Shown: piece after piece, positions 24,299-34,795 of the stretch
Layout of the letters: each line of letters starts with the position of its first letter
Numbering within the stretch: position 1 is the first letter of the stretch
Source: Mermis nigrescens
Taxonomy: Eukaryota; Nematoda; Enoplea; Mermithida; Mermithidae
Length of the DNA stretch: 64,000 bases
Reading direction: 5' to 3'
Assembly (NCBI GenBank): GCA_036768485.1
Contig: JAVLUZ010000618.1
Coordinates: forward strand, 48,501 to 112,500
The notes under the pieces: model-generated
The model's database searches: none
Seen by the model: the letters and a program-made list of their open reading frames with translations, nothing else
Told to the model about the DNA's origin: nothing
Position numbers and translations under genes: made by a program

Positions 24299-26883
24299 CC
24301 CTTTAGTTTTATGGTGAGCAAGGATGATAATTCGTAGAAAACAAAATAACAAAAAATTATTAACCTTAAACAGATTCCATTCGGATGATAATTCTTCTTT
24401 GTTTAACTCAATGCCTCCAGCATAAAAAGTAAATAATTCCATGATCTGAGAGTTGCCATACGACTGTAAGTCTTTCCGTATCTCAGAAAGTTGAACAGGA
24501 TCTGGTTTAAAAATCCAAAACGACGTTATTATGGAACTATCATCCCACATCCTAGCCTCTAAATTCTTCACCATAGCCTTAGCTAGCTCTTAATTGAATA
24601 TTAAAAAATGATGATTAAATCTTCATACAGTATAGTTCGATTCACAAGTAAAGATACACATTGGTTTTAAAGTTTCAAGCAATTAGAATACAATATTTGA
24701 ACAAAAGCAAGCTTAAGAAATCAAAATTCACTAAATTCGAAACTAGAAGATATCTTTAACTGAAACTGCTTAGAAAATGACCAAAGCATCAAAAATGTTT
24801 AAAGACAAATTTAATTTGCTGGAACAGATGCACAAGTCACTTGAAATTGTTTATCGTTGTTTGTGAGCTGAACTGAAGATGCACTTGATCATGGTGGCCA
24901 GAGAGCTATTTTCAACTATAAATCATTCAAAGAAGATTTAAGATTTATTTATTTTAACTTCTGTAGGGTAAACCCTTTTTTCAATGCTCCTTATGTGCAC
25001 ACATTGAATGTCATTCAAAGAGCTAAATGTAACTTCATGTTTTCAGATGATTTTGATGTAAATATTGGAGTTTACAATATAAATACCATACATAAATGAT
25101 GGAATTTCACAGCAAACCGATGTAAAATGCATTATTAATGTGACACAAGAAAGTATGAACTTCAAATATGTTTTTCACAGGAGGCTCTGTAGGACGCAAT
25201 GAGGCACTTGGTCAATGAGAGAGCGCCATTGTGTGCCAAATCACACATTTTTTGGAAAGATTCGCCACAGATTGAATCACTATCACGAAATTGTGCCAGA
25301 ATGGCAGCATTTGTTGATTGAATCAAGCGCTACAATTTAAAGTTTAACTTAGAATAAAGCGAAAATAGACAGATTGACATAAATCAGTATATAAATGATA
25401 AATATAAATACACACAATACATGCATAAATGGGATTTTCCACTAAGTAAATAATTTAGGCAGAAGGAATCAACATAAATCATACATTATGTAACTTACAA
25501 GGGCATCAAATGGATGAAGCTCAGCAGTTTGAAGCGGCAACATCAGCATTTTAGATGGGCGCAATAAATTGTGCAAATAATAAAGCAAAAGCACCATTTT
25601 TGGATCAAATAAGCGGATGCAAATATCCTAAAAATTTGAAAATTAGATATATAATGGCGTATTGCTGCCATGATCATAAAGGGTTGGAGGTTTCAATCCC
25701 CACTAAAAAATTTTGCCCCCCAGAATAGAATTTGCAATTTTTCCAGAAAAATCTTAGAAAATATTCTCATTTCAGCAAAGTCAAAAAAGTCAATGTTTTC
25801 AGCGCTTTGCGTCACACAGTCATTTTTGGCTATAATTTTGTTGAATTTCATTTTTTCATCATCTACAGAGGAACAGTATTGTCAAAAACGCTAAAAACAA
25901 TCTTTTGACGTGCATTCAGCATTTTTGAGCCCTGAGCCCAAAAGAAGCATTTTAGAAAAAATTTTTGTTATTCACTCAGTCAAGAATTCCCACGCTGTGC
26001 ATGCATGGTTGCTGCATACCTGCATTTATATAGGACACATCTAATATAAAATAATTTGAAAAGAAAACTAAATAAGTTCCTACTGCTGCTATCAAATTGC
26101 CGGCTGCTTCCTTCTGCAGAAGAAATTCTTGTATGACAGGCAGCAATTCAACAAACTCATTGACAACGTGGAAACGTGACGGCCAGCTTAAAAATACACA
26201 TGCATGTGCAGAATGAAGAATAATTAATGAATAACTAATAACCATTAATAATAAAATGAAGAATAATAATAAGCAGAATAGTTAGCTCAAATAAATGACG
26301 TGTGTACCTATCCTATACATGTATGTAAGAAGGAGGATGGTGGGATCCCTGTTTTTTTAATATAATATGGAAGATTTTATTCAGCTGTACAAATTTTATA
26401 TTGGGTACTTATCATAAAATTATGCATTTTTTGATAAGTTCTAACATGGCAAAGCATACGTTCTAGTCAGTAATTTGCACTCAGAATTTAATCCATTTCT
26501 ACCATGAAAATGGTTTTTTTAGAGACAAAGAAAGGCTGTAAAAGAATTATGAGAATAATACGTACTTTAAGATAGGTATTACATATAACTGACTATCATA
26601 ATACCTTAATTTTACCCCTCTGGCTACCTTTACCTTGCTCTCCAATTTTCTTTTTGTACATGCTGAACTCTGAAAAAGTGCTCACCGGATTTCAATAATT
26701 CTATGGGGGACACAAAAGACGCTTTCAATTTCCTTCGCAATCCGTTTCAAATGATTCACATTATGGTACTGTGTCAAATATCCAATCGAATCACGTAGAA
26801 TTTGTTCGAGTATAGTAAAAATCGAATTTTCCTGAAAAATGAACTTAGTGTAATGTTGGAGCAGCTTTGACATCATTATTGGC

Positions 26884-26947
26884 CAGTGTTTTTTTGTACT
26901 TGGCAAAGATTTTTACCGGTGTACAGAGACTTTTCAGGACCATCTTG
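26884..26947. mobile_element. MITE M2, 5' fragment cut by the LTR retrotransposon
   Basis: CAGTGTTTTTTTGTAC start, preceded by TTATTGGC, at the same gene position as the intact copy at 10,241. Only 64 bp remain before the 5' LTR. Confidence 0.9.
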
Positions 26948-28210
26948 TGTCAAGTAACGCAGTATATTGATTGTTTTTACGTAAATAGTATCTAAATTTA
27001 TGACATAATGTAAAAATTATAATTTCGTGAGTCTTCTAATGCATGCTATTTTTCTCGAAAACACTATCGAGAAAATATTGCTCCGTTCCTTTAATGTGTT
27101 TTAATGTCGTAGTGTTATTCTGTATAGACAGCGTGAATCTAATACCTGCTTAATTATTATTATTGTACGCGATATGCTGTACGTATATAATGGATCATAA
27201 TAGTAAGGAGCTAACCGGAAAAATGCGGAGAAGGTATTGCGAAAAAGATTAAATCAGACTAATCCAAGACGCCGGAAAAAGTTGGCGCAGGCGATTAAAT
27301 AGAATGAAACAAAAGAACGAATGTCGAAACTAGCTTGACATTTATCCGGAAATAATCCGGATAATCCGCAAAAATTTATAAAAATTTGCCATCTAATAAC
27401 ATTGTAGGTGTGCTAAAAGATAGATCAAATTAGCACGTATCTATGCTTAATCCACCTAAAACATACGAGTATGCACAAGTAATGTTAACGAATAGGCGCG
27501 TTAGTGGACAAAAGCCACATGCAAAGCATGGTGAGTTATAAATACAAAGGAAGGCCAAAAAGGGCAAAAGTTGAGAACGTAAAAAGTAATGTAACTATTG
27601 CCCAAAAGCATGTAAAACATATAGAAAATCAGCTTATCCTAAGAGTCAGCTCAAGAACCATTTGGCGTCCCTCCAAGCCTAATCAATCAATCAATCAAAC
27701 CGAATTAAACATCGCGCCAAAATAGTTCTATAAAAATCGGATAAGAGAGTCAAAATGGCTCAGTTGTCTTTCCGTTGCTACGAACAAGTCAGTTCGTCCG
27801 ATCCTATACTTTTGTTGACGTTTCTATTTCTCCCTCTTCGACGATTTTCCCGCGCCATCGCTCACACTGCAAGCGTTGCAGTCACCTAACTTTCGTTGAC
27901 GTTTCTATTTTTCCCCTTCGACGTTTTCCCGCTACGTTCCGTTTTGCCACTTAACGTGAGTTCACTTCTGTATTATTATTCGTCTACCTAATTTTGTAAA
28001 TTGTCTAATATTATTGAAGGGTTATTCTCCAAATAAAGTAACCCAAAAATCTCTGTCTTCTTGATCTAAAGGTGTCACGCATCTTGAGATAGGTTATAAA
28101 GCAAGAAATTGAAGTTAAAGAAGCGCGCTAAAACTTATTAAGGTGCGCTAAGATTATATGAGCAATAATAACGTACGTGAAGAAACAAGTTGAATGCAAC
28201 AGTCGTGACA
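26948..28210 (+). repeat. 5' LTR (1,263 bp)
   Basis: TGTCAAGTAACGC ... CAGTCGTGACA. A possible TATA box (GTATATAATGG, ~27,184) and a polyadenylation signal AATAAA (28,032) are present. Two imperfect copies of GTTGACGTTTCTATTT lie ~80 bp apart near 27,815-27,910; most LTR-to-LTR differences fall there and just downstream. Confidence 0.95.
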
Positions 28211-29596
28211 TATTTTGTGGCGCAGGAAGTAGGATAAAGCCTACTGGCCTTAACTTTCGAAAGCTGTCGAAATTTTTCCGATTTACAGAAATTCGTTTTA
28301 GCTATAAATTCGATCACGCTTTTTCGTTAAAAAAATATGGTGGCGTATTTTCCCCTTGGGAGTTTTCCATATTTAGCCTCCCATTAACCGTTCCTAGTTA
28401 TTTTGAATTGCATTGAATTATCGAATAAAAGAAATAAATTTAAAAATCACGACAGCAACGTTGTCCCAATTTGCTGTTATTTTGGGTGTTTCGAATCACG
28501 ATACATTCTCTGAAAAAGGGGCAGAGTGAAGCGTGCATTTTTTCTGGAACATAGAAACACTCCCGTGGAAAATAAAACTTAGAAGAGAAGCTAAGGATAA
28601 AACACGGATATTTGAATATTTAGTCAGTTGATAGGCGTAGAGGTTTTAAGATTTGGGTAACTGTGGAAATCATCTCGGAGGATTAGGTTGCCTCCTAGCC
28701 CAGCTTTAAGCGCCCTAAAAGTCTTAAAATCTTGCGTTTAAGTGGTTAAAATAATTATTTAGAGGCGTGAAAATAAAACTCAGAAAAAAAAAACCGAGAT
28801 AATCCGGAAACACTGAGGATGTAACACGTCGGGCGTGTAAATAAAACTCAGAGAGTAACCGAGGATAAAACACGTCCCCTGACTCTTTTTCGTGATTTTT
28901 AGTCAGTTTTTTGGCCGGCCCCTTTCCGTCCCTTTCCGTGCTGTAGTCGACTGGCCAGCGTCTTCAGCAGACTTTTTAAATAAAAAGTTTAGGATAAAGA
29001 GGATATTTGTGAACAAACAAATTAAATAAATTAATTATAAAGCTGAGTATAATTAATTTGGAGAACGGTAGATAAGCGAAGTTTAAAAAAAGCGTAAATA
29101 TAGTCATACAAATTGAGCTAATTGTTACGAATTTCATCTCTACCCCTAATACAGTAATTATATTGTGTTTTTGGGTAGAATAACGGTCAAGGAAGATCGA
29201 AAAAGTGGAAACCGTGGAAAAAATAAAAACGGATTCAAATTCTGACTCTGAGAACGGAAAAGTTTTTCAGAAAAGCGCTTTAACCTCATCTGAAGAATTT
29301 TCTGATCAAGAAGACACAAAAGCTTTTTGAAAATACTTTAAAAGCTCATCAAACATTTTTAGACACTTTACATACTTCATTTGCTATTCCTAGAGAACAC
29401 AGTACCCCTAAAGTAGGCTTACAGCCAACTTCTTTTAAAAATATTGTGAGTCTCACTCCAAGCACGTCGGAACAAATTGACTTAAGGGAAGAAAGCGAAC
29501 TAAAAGGGGAACAGAAAGATAAATTTTCCAAAAAGTTTTGCACCTTTCGTTAAAGAATTTTTGATTCAAAAATCGAAAAAAGCGTTAACGAGAAAA
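28211..29596 (+). other. Leader of the LTR retrotransposon
   Basis: About 1.4 kb before the Gag ATG. AATAAAACT...GATAAAACACG-type blocks recur near 28,569, 28,769 and 28,841. From 29,204 to 29,553 two protein-like frames follow one another: one serine/acid-rich, closing at ~29,331, then one from ~29,325 to 29,553. They may be the former Gag N-terminus broken by two shifts, or simply leader sequence. I saw no ATG to start them. Confidence 0.55.
28218..28235 (+). promoter_or_regulatory. Probable tRNA primer-binding site
   Basis: TGGCGCAGGAAGTAGGA lies 7 bp after the 5' LTR. A TGG start complements a tRNA CCA end, and TGGCGCAG resembles serine-tRNA sites of insect gypsy elements. The exact tRNA is not settled. 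Confidence 0.65.
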
Positions 29597-32500
29597 ATGG
29601 CATTTGATCCTAAACAAATGGAGGAAGCTTTTAAAAACGCTTTTGACGAATTTGGTGCTCCACTGATGCGAAAAGTGACAAATTTGGAGGAGCGGGTCCA
29701 ACAGCATGCGGAACCTAACGTAACAGGCCCATTGGGAGATCCTTTTCAACGCCTGGGTGCTTTAATGACTCAAAGACCCCCAAAACCATTTTCGGGAGTT
29801 TTCGGCGAATCTTTTCACGAATGGATTAAAAAGTTTCAAAAATATATGGTCCTCCAGGGTGTTTCAAATGCTGATGATGCATACAAAATTGCATTTTTGG
29901 AATCAAATTGCGTTGGAACAGCTTTAGCGACTTTAAACAATATTTTAGAAACACTTCGTGATCCTAGCTTTGACGATATAGTAGAAGCACTAAAAACTGA
30001 ATTTTTAGAGGGTCGTGATAGCGATATTTATCAAGGTATGGTATACGATGCCAAGCAACGGAAAACTGAGCCCGTCCTGGAATTTTCTGAAAGGTTAAAA
30101 AAGCTAGCGAGATCGGCTTACCCCCAACTTTCAGAACATAGCCGGGAAAGTATAATAAAACCGATTTTCATCCGCGGTCTTTTGCCTAAAATCTATGAGG
30201 GTCTTAAATATCAAGAATTCGCAACCCTAACAGACGCTATTAGGCGGGCATCGTACACCGAACGCCAAGTTTTTCGAGAACAGATTCAAGACTACCCCAC
30301 CCAGTCTGAGTTCAAATCTGACTATAATTTAACAATTTTGCCTTCAGAGCCCAGTATGGATCGTAAAATCAGCGAAATCAAAGAGTTGCTCGAACGAAAT
30401 GAGCGCCGCTGCGGACTTTGTCGGCGCACGAACCATCCTACGGCCGAATGTTGGTTATTGTCATCGACGAGAATGTTTCCATCGGGCCGTATCGGTAATT
30501 TCCGTAATTTTAACGGCAATAATAACAGTAATAATAATAATGCCCAAGATAATTACCGTAATTTCAATAATAATCGCGCTCTAAATAGTGTTAATCGTAA
30601 TATAAACGATTACCAAACGAACGCTCGATTTAGAAATAATGATCAGCTAAGATCTACATTTAATAATCATAATAATCAAGATTACCGTAATTATTCGCAT
30701 AATACACGATTAAATCCGTATAATGCAGATAATATGGGAAGGGAACCCAGAATGCAGAGCCAGAGACCTAATATACGGGCACAAAGTCCAGCAACTCAGC
30801 CCAACCGAGCTCAAAATTCTAATCAACCAAGAAATCATGCGAGAAATGTTCGTTTTTCGGAAAATTTAAGCAGGCCAACAAACAGTAACATTTCGACCAA
30901 AAATCAGAATGAAATAAGTGAAAATGGTCTGAATTTTGAAATTTCTGATATAGAGGACGAGGGTCTACTCCAAAGAACCGTGGAATCTGGTGGCGTAAAT
31001 ACTTTGATTTTTCCCCATCACACAGATGGCGAACTAGCCGCAGAAATACCGCCGATGTCGGTAGAGCCGCCGCAGCCAACCAGCTGGGCGCCTCCAGTCG
31101 TTTTGTCGTCAGATGACGACACCGACACCGATTACGTAGCGCTCCAACAAGCCAATTTCGAACGACTGTTCGAAGAATGGCGGGGCGAACACCCGATGTT
31201 TCGCTACGTAAGCGGCAGGGTTTATCCCTGGGAGCAAGGTCAATTAAACGACCTGAGTGCAGAACCGGAAGGCGAAAGCTTAGAGGATCATTTTCGCCGT
31301 ATGAACGGCCCATTCAACGATCTGGGTTCAGCATCTGATAACGAAGCTAATCTTTCAGACGGAAACGTTCGTCCGACTCGTCGCCAGCGCCGTCGTCGCC
31401 AACAGGCCCATCGCATCCGTCGCCAGCAGGCCCCTCGCCCCCGTCGTCATCCAGCGTGCCGGCGGTGCCCATTGCACTGCTGCCTGCCGACTTCATTGCA
31501 GAAGCCGCCGCAAAATCGATCCGAAACGCCTCGCCGTCCATCATCCTTCCTATTGGACGCGCCATTGCCGCCGTTGCAAATAACGGATTTGCCTTTATCG
31601 CCAATGCGGATAATGGGTTCGCCATTATCGCCGTTACTAGCAACGGAGTCGCCACGTCCACCAACAGCGGAACCGGACGCCCGTCCCGCCTACATCCGCT
31701 GGGGACGCTTTTCGGGTGAGAATTTTTACAAGTTTTCTAAAGACTATTCCAAAAATTTTATATATATGTTGGTGTATTTTGGAATCTATTTAGTAACCAA
31801 TATTCTTGGACTAATTACGGAAATTCAGAAAAGTCTTCTTACCACTTCAGTAAATAACTTACTTATAAATTTGACCTTAGATCTCTTTGTGCTATTTTCA
31901 TTATACATACATTTATTTATGTCATTGTGCATGCAGTTATTCGTGCTGATGCTTACATTCTGCCGTTTAAACGCTTATTTCAAAAAATCAAGCGCGTTAG
32001 AATATAGCCAAAATTCTAAAGAACCGTGCAAAATGCAAGATTGCTTGAATTCTATCCTTTTTACATTTATTAACTTCTTTTTCGAGGTTCATAACACCAT
32101 TACTCTCTTTTGCGAACACATTGTATTTATTTTTCGTTTGTGCAACTGTCCAATGAACACATATTCAAAATTTGAACATTTTGGTGTGTATGATTTGCAT
32201 TTTTATCATTCGCCCGCTGTTTTTTCGTCTTTCAAAAATGCTATTCTTGAGGTCAAGCTAAGCGCTAAGCGCCAGATTTTACTTATAACAAAAAGTGTCA
32301 ATGTCCTACCCAAAAAGCATGATTCATATAAGGTTCTAGCTGAGAACAATTCAGAAATTAGTCGAATCTGCAGCATTTTAAGAGACAAGCTCAATCTTAA
32401 GCTAGAAGCATGGGAAGGAAAATGTCCACAAATTTTATCGCTGCAAATTTTCTCAAGCCTCATTTATTTCTCTCAGACGTCTCCGACGTCGAATCGTCGG

Positions 32501-34795
32501 CCGAGAATGCCGCTGATTCAAGCGACACCAACGAGGTCATCACTGTCGACCTCATCGAGTTCGACGAGGGAGTGGCTGCAACAGCCAGCAGCATTAGCGC
32601 CGCCTGAGGAAAAGACGCGCGCGATTGACTGTAAAGACGCACCCAAGAAGTCATTTTTATTTAATATATCTAAATTATACAACTTATTAAATATTATAAA
32701 TTTATTTAAGTCATTTATGCATAACTTATTTAAATCGTTGGAGCGTAAAATATTTGTTGTATTTAAATTTATAATTGCGAAGTTTGCACTTGCTCGATCG
32801 CGTGGTATTTTTAATTCCGTATTTTTAGATTGTTTTCGCAAACTATTTAAATGTTGTCCATATCTGGTTTTTACGTATTTAAACTTGTCTAGAGTGCACA
32901 ATAAAAATCACAAAATAATCCAAAGCAGCTCAATTAAGACGTTTTTTGCGATTTTTCTACTTGTGATTTTCGTGAAATGTGCCACGGGAGACCGGGAATT
33001 TCAGATTTGTGGGTCGAGTCGCAGTGGTCACCCCATAAGTTTGCCACGCTCCGTCCTATGCACTCTACCCGGAGGGAAACTCCCGAGGCCAGAACAGCAA
33101 AATGTTACTATTTTTATTCCCAGAATTGAACCAAAAAGTGCTTTTGCTATAAAATGCATGAAAATCATCAGAACGGTGTGTACGAACACCGGGTTTTTCG
33201 GTTCGAAAGGCATAATTTCGGATAAAGCCGAAAGTCAGCCAGTTTCTTATGAAGCGTGTAAAGATTCGTATGAAAATAAAGAGTTCGAAGGAATTCATCT
33301 AAAATCAGATAAAAGTGGATTTTTAACGACTGACCTGAAACTAGAAATTCGATTTTCTTGGTGCTGCCGTGACGTGTGCAGCACAATAACGAATTTTATC
33401 ATAGAGGAGGGTCAAGTTGCAAGTTGGACCGGACTGAGTGCTGTCTCGGACTTGGGGGATGTGAGTTTGTGCCGCCCCACTTATGGAAAATGCAAAAACT
33501 TGGAAAGTACTTTTATTTGGCACGGTGAACTTTTTCAAGAAATTTGCCCATTCATCCCTCGAGGCACATTTCCTGCCTTAATCAGTGATAAGTACGTCGT
33601 CATAGATGACCTACAGGCAGCCTTTTTAATAAAAGAAAAATACAAAAAGTGTCATGAAATACGAAACGCTTTTATCACCGAGCAGGGAGTCATAGTAGGC
33701 TTTAACTCTGACAAAGGGCTAAGCAATTGGCTCAATCACACATTAGAGACGCCAAAAATTATCAAAATTGAGAAAAACGATTTTGATCCGGTAAATTTAA
33801 AATTAAATTACCTCGAAGTCAGAATTTTTCAAGCGGAAATTTCAAGTTTTCGGAGAATTTGGTCAGAATTATGTCACCAACTTCAAAGAAGCCTGGATAT
33901 AATTTGGCAACTTTTGTATCTGGATCCCACCATCGGGGCCCGAGCCTTCTTCCAACGGAGGGACCTCCTCGCTGAATTCACTGGCGACGCCCTTGCTATT
34001 TGGACTTGCCGAAAAGTCAATGTGACAAAAGTTTACACCGATCATAAGATAAATGATACGTGTTATAAGTACCTACCTGTAGAGTACAACGCGGAGATTT
34101 GGTTTGTACTCCCGGGAAGTGAAGACTTGGTCCACTTCTCAGAAATTGTAAATTGTTTACATAAGAAAATCGAAATTTTTCGATACAAAGACAAATGGGT
34201 TACAGAACATGGTTTAATTCATGTTTCTGAGGTTCCATTAGAGCTAAAATGGAAAGAAAATTTTAGCCTTTTCCAGTTTAACACGCCAGCAGTTTTTCAT
34301 GATCATTTAGCAGCTGGAGAACCAACTTTTGGACTTTTTCGTAATTACCTCTATAAGACCGAAAGGTTAGAAAAAACTTTGCATAGACTTTTGGATTACA
34401 CGTCGGGTTTGGCCCTTCAGCCCAGTTTGATTCGTGACTCGCTGATAGGAGCAGGAGCAGGAGTAAAAACTGTTGTCCAAGGAGTCGAAAATAGTTTCGA
34501 AAAGTTAATCACCGGAACTCAAAACAGTTTTTCCGCCAATTTTAGTGCATTGCTAAAAGGTCCTATTCAACTTTTATTTAATTTGCTATTAATAATCCTC
34601 GTTTTCGGCATAATAGGTTATTTCGCTTATGTTTATTTAACACGAAAACGATCATCTCCAATTTACACTTCCACCCTTCCTTCTTCATCTGAAGCGCCAC
34701 AGCGCGAAAATCTAGGCGAAACAATGTTAAGGTTGTTTAAGCCGAGAGCAAAAAAGGGGACATGTAAAGGTGATGTGGAAGAAAAACATAGCTGA
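29597..34795 (+). CDS. Gag-Env-like fusion ORF of the LTR retrotransposon
   Basis: One uninterrupted frame; ATG at 29,597 in good context (AAAAATGGC), though the frame is open from 29,504. Counting from 29,561: a Gag capsid-like region (PFSGVFGESFHEWIKKF ~75; IRGLLPKIYEGLKY), a CX2CX4HX4C zinc knuckle (CGLCRRTNHPTAEC, ~283), an Asn-rich then Pro/Arg-rich stretch, an AT-rich hydrophobic part with likely membrane segments (~725-810), and from ~1,124 a signal-peptide-like segment (FFAIFLLVIFVKC). A cysteine-rich ectodomain follows (RFSWCCRDVC; GQVASWTGLSAVSDLGDV; ICPFIPRGTFPA), then a transmembrane helix at ~1,670-1,693 and a basic tail. Env-like is inferred from this architecture, not from a named match. 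The envelope source is unknown. Its place upstream of pol is unusual. Confidence 0.8.
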   Translation: MAFDPKQMEEAFKNAFDEFGAPLMRKVTNLEERVQQHAEPNVTGPLGDPFQRLGALMTQRPPKPFSGVFGESFHEWIKKFQKYMVLQGVSNADDAYKIAFLESNCVGTALATLNNILETLRDPSFDDIVEALKTEFLEGRDSDIYQGMVYDAKQRKTEPVLEFSERLKKLARSAYPQLSEHSRESIIKPIFIRGLLPKIYEGLKYQEFATLTDAIRRASYTERQVFREQIQDYPTQSEFKSDYNLTILPSEPSMDRKISEIKELLERNERRCGLCRRTNHPTAECWLLSSTRMFPSGRIGNFRNFNGNNNSNNNNAQDNYRNFNNNRALNSVNRNINDYQTNARFRNNDQLRSTFNNHNNQDYRNYSHNTRLNPYNADNMGREPRMQSQRPNIRAQSPATQPNRAQNSNQPRNHARNVRFSENLSRPTNSNISTKNQNEISENGLNFEISDIEDEGLLQRTVESGGVNTLIFPHHTDGELAAEIPPMSVEPPQPTSWAPPVVLSSDDDTDTDYVALQQANFERLFEEWRGEHPMFRYVSGRVYPWEQGQLNDLSAEPEGESLEDHFRRMNGPFNDLGSASDNEANLSDGNVRPTRRQRRRRQQAHRIRRQQAPRPRRHPACRRCPLHCCLPTSLQKPPQNRSETPRRPSSFLLDAPLPPLQITDLPLSPMRIMGSPLSPLLATESPRPPTAEPDARPAYIRWGRFSGENFYKFSKDYSKNFIYMLVYFGIYLVTNILGLITEIQKSLLTTSVNNLLINLTLDLFVLFSLYIHLFMSLCMQLFVLMLTFCRLNAYFKKSSALEYSQNSKEPCKMQDCLNSILFTFINFFFEVHNTITLFCEHIVFIFRLCNCPMNTYSKFEHFGVYDLHFYHSPAVFSSFKNAILEVKLSAKRQILLITKSVNVLPKKHDSYKVLAENNSEISRICSILRDKLNLKLEAWEGKCPQILSLQIFSSLIYFSQTSPTSNRRPRMPLIQATPTRSSLSTSSSSTREWLQQPAALAPPEEKTRAIDCKDAPKKSFLFNISKLYNLLNIINLFKSFMHNLFKSLERKIFVVFKFIIAKFALARSRGIFNSVFLDCFRKLFKCCPYLVFTYLNLSRVHNKNHKIIQSSSIKTFFAIFLLVIFVKCATGDREFQICGSSRSGHPISLPRSVLCTLPGGKLPRPEQQNVTIFIPRIEPKSAFAIKCMKIIRTVCTNTGFFGSKGIISDKAESQPVSYEACKDSYENKEFEGIHLKSDKSGFLTTDLKLEIRFSWCCRDVCSTITNFIIEEGQVASWTGLSAVSDLGDVSLCRPTYGKCKNLESTFIWHGELFQEICPFIPRGTFPALISDKYVVIDDLQAAFLIKEKYKKCHEIRNAFITEQGVIVGFNSDKGLSNWLNHTLETPKIIKIEKNDFDPVNLKLNYLEVRIFQAEISSFRRIWSELCHQLQRSLDIIWQLLYLDPTIGARAFFQRRDLLAEFTGDALAIWTCRKVNVTKVYTDHKINDTCYKYLPVEYNAEIWFVLPGSEDLVHFSEIVNCLHKKIEIFRYKDKWVTEHGLIHVSEVPLELKWKENFSLFQFNTPAVFHDHLAAGEPTFGLFRNYLYKTERLEKTLHRLLDYTSGLALQPSLIRDSLIGAGAGVKTVVQGVENSFEKLITGTQNSFSANFSALLKGPIQLLFNLLLIILVFGIIGYFAYVYLTRKRSSPIYTSTLPSSSEAPQRENLGETMLRLFKPRAKKGTCKGDVEEKHS
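34731..34795 (+). promoter_or_regulatory. Gag-Env / Pol overlap with slippery run
   Basis: The pol frame is open from 34,731, while the upstream ORF stops at 34,793-34,795. Pol is +1 relative to it. A run A6G4 (34,751-34,759 region) lies in the overlap and could support frameshifting; alternatively pol starts at ATG 34,773. Confidence 0.45.

Larger units (their letters stand above)
21916..26831 (-). pseudogene. hAT-like transposase, multi-exon, copy 2 (5' part missing)
   Basis: Collinear with the gene at 6.3-12.1 kb. Exons at about 26,831-26,686 (SIFTILEQILRDSIGYLTQYH), 26,186-26,020, 24,588-24,365 and 22,228 to about 22,010 (VKRGFSLMNRICTKNRNK). Here the fourth exon is free of the TGA that breaks copy 1 and reads GIELNKEELSSEW, but the last exon has lost one base near 22,055 and reads into another frame. 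Exon 1, with the zinc finger and first catalytic motif, is absent because the LTR retrotransposon begins at 26,948. The intron at 23.0-24.3 kb carries a foldback-like insertion. Confidence 0.78.

Noticed and set aside
23837..24337. Long ORFs (up to 215 codons) across the foldback arms and CA repeat
   Set aside because: All frames on both strands are open because the repeat lacks stops; products are repeats of VGHELCGHELWG or its reverse. Not genes.
31716..32476. AT-rich segment as a plain intron in the Gag ORF
   Set aside because: About 250 codons stay open in the Gag frame, very unlikely for neutral AT-rich DNA; kept only as an alternative-splice hypothesis.
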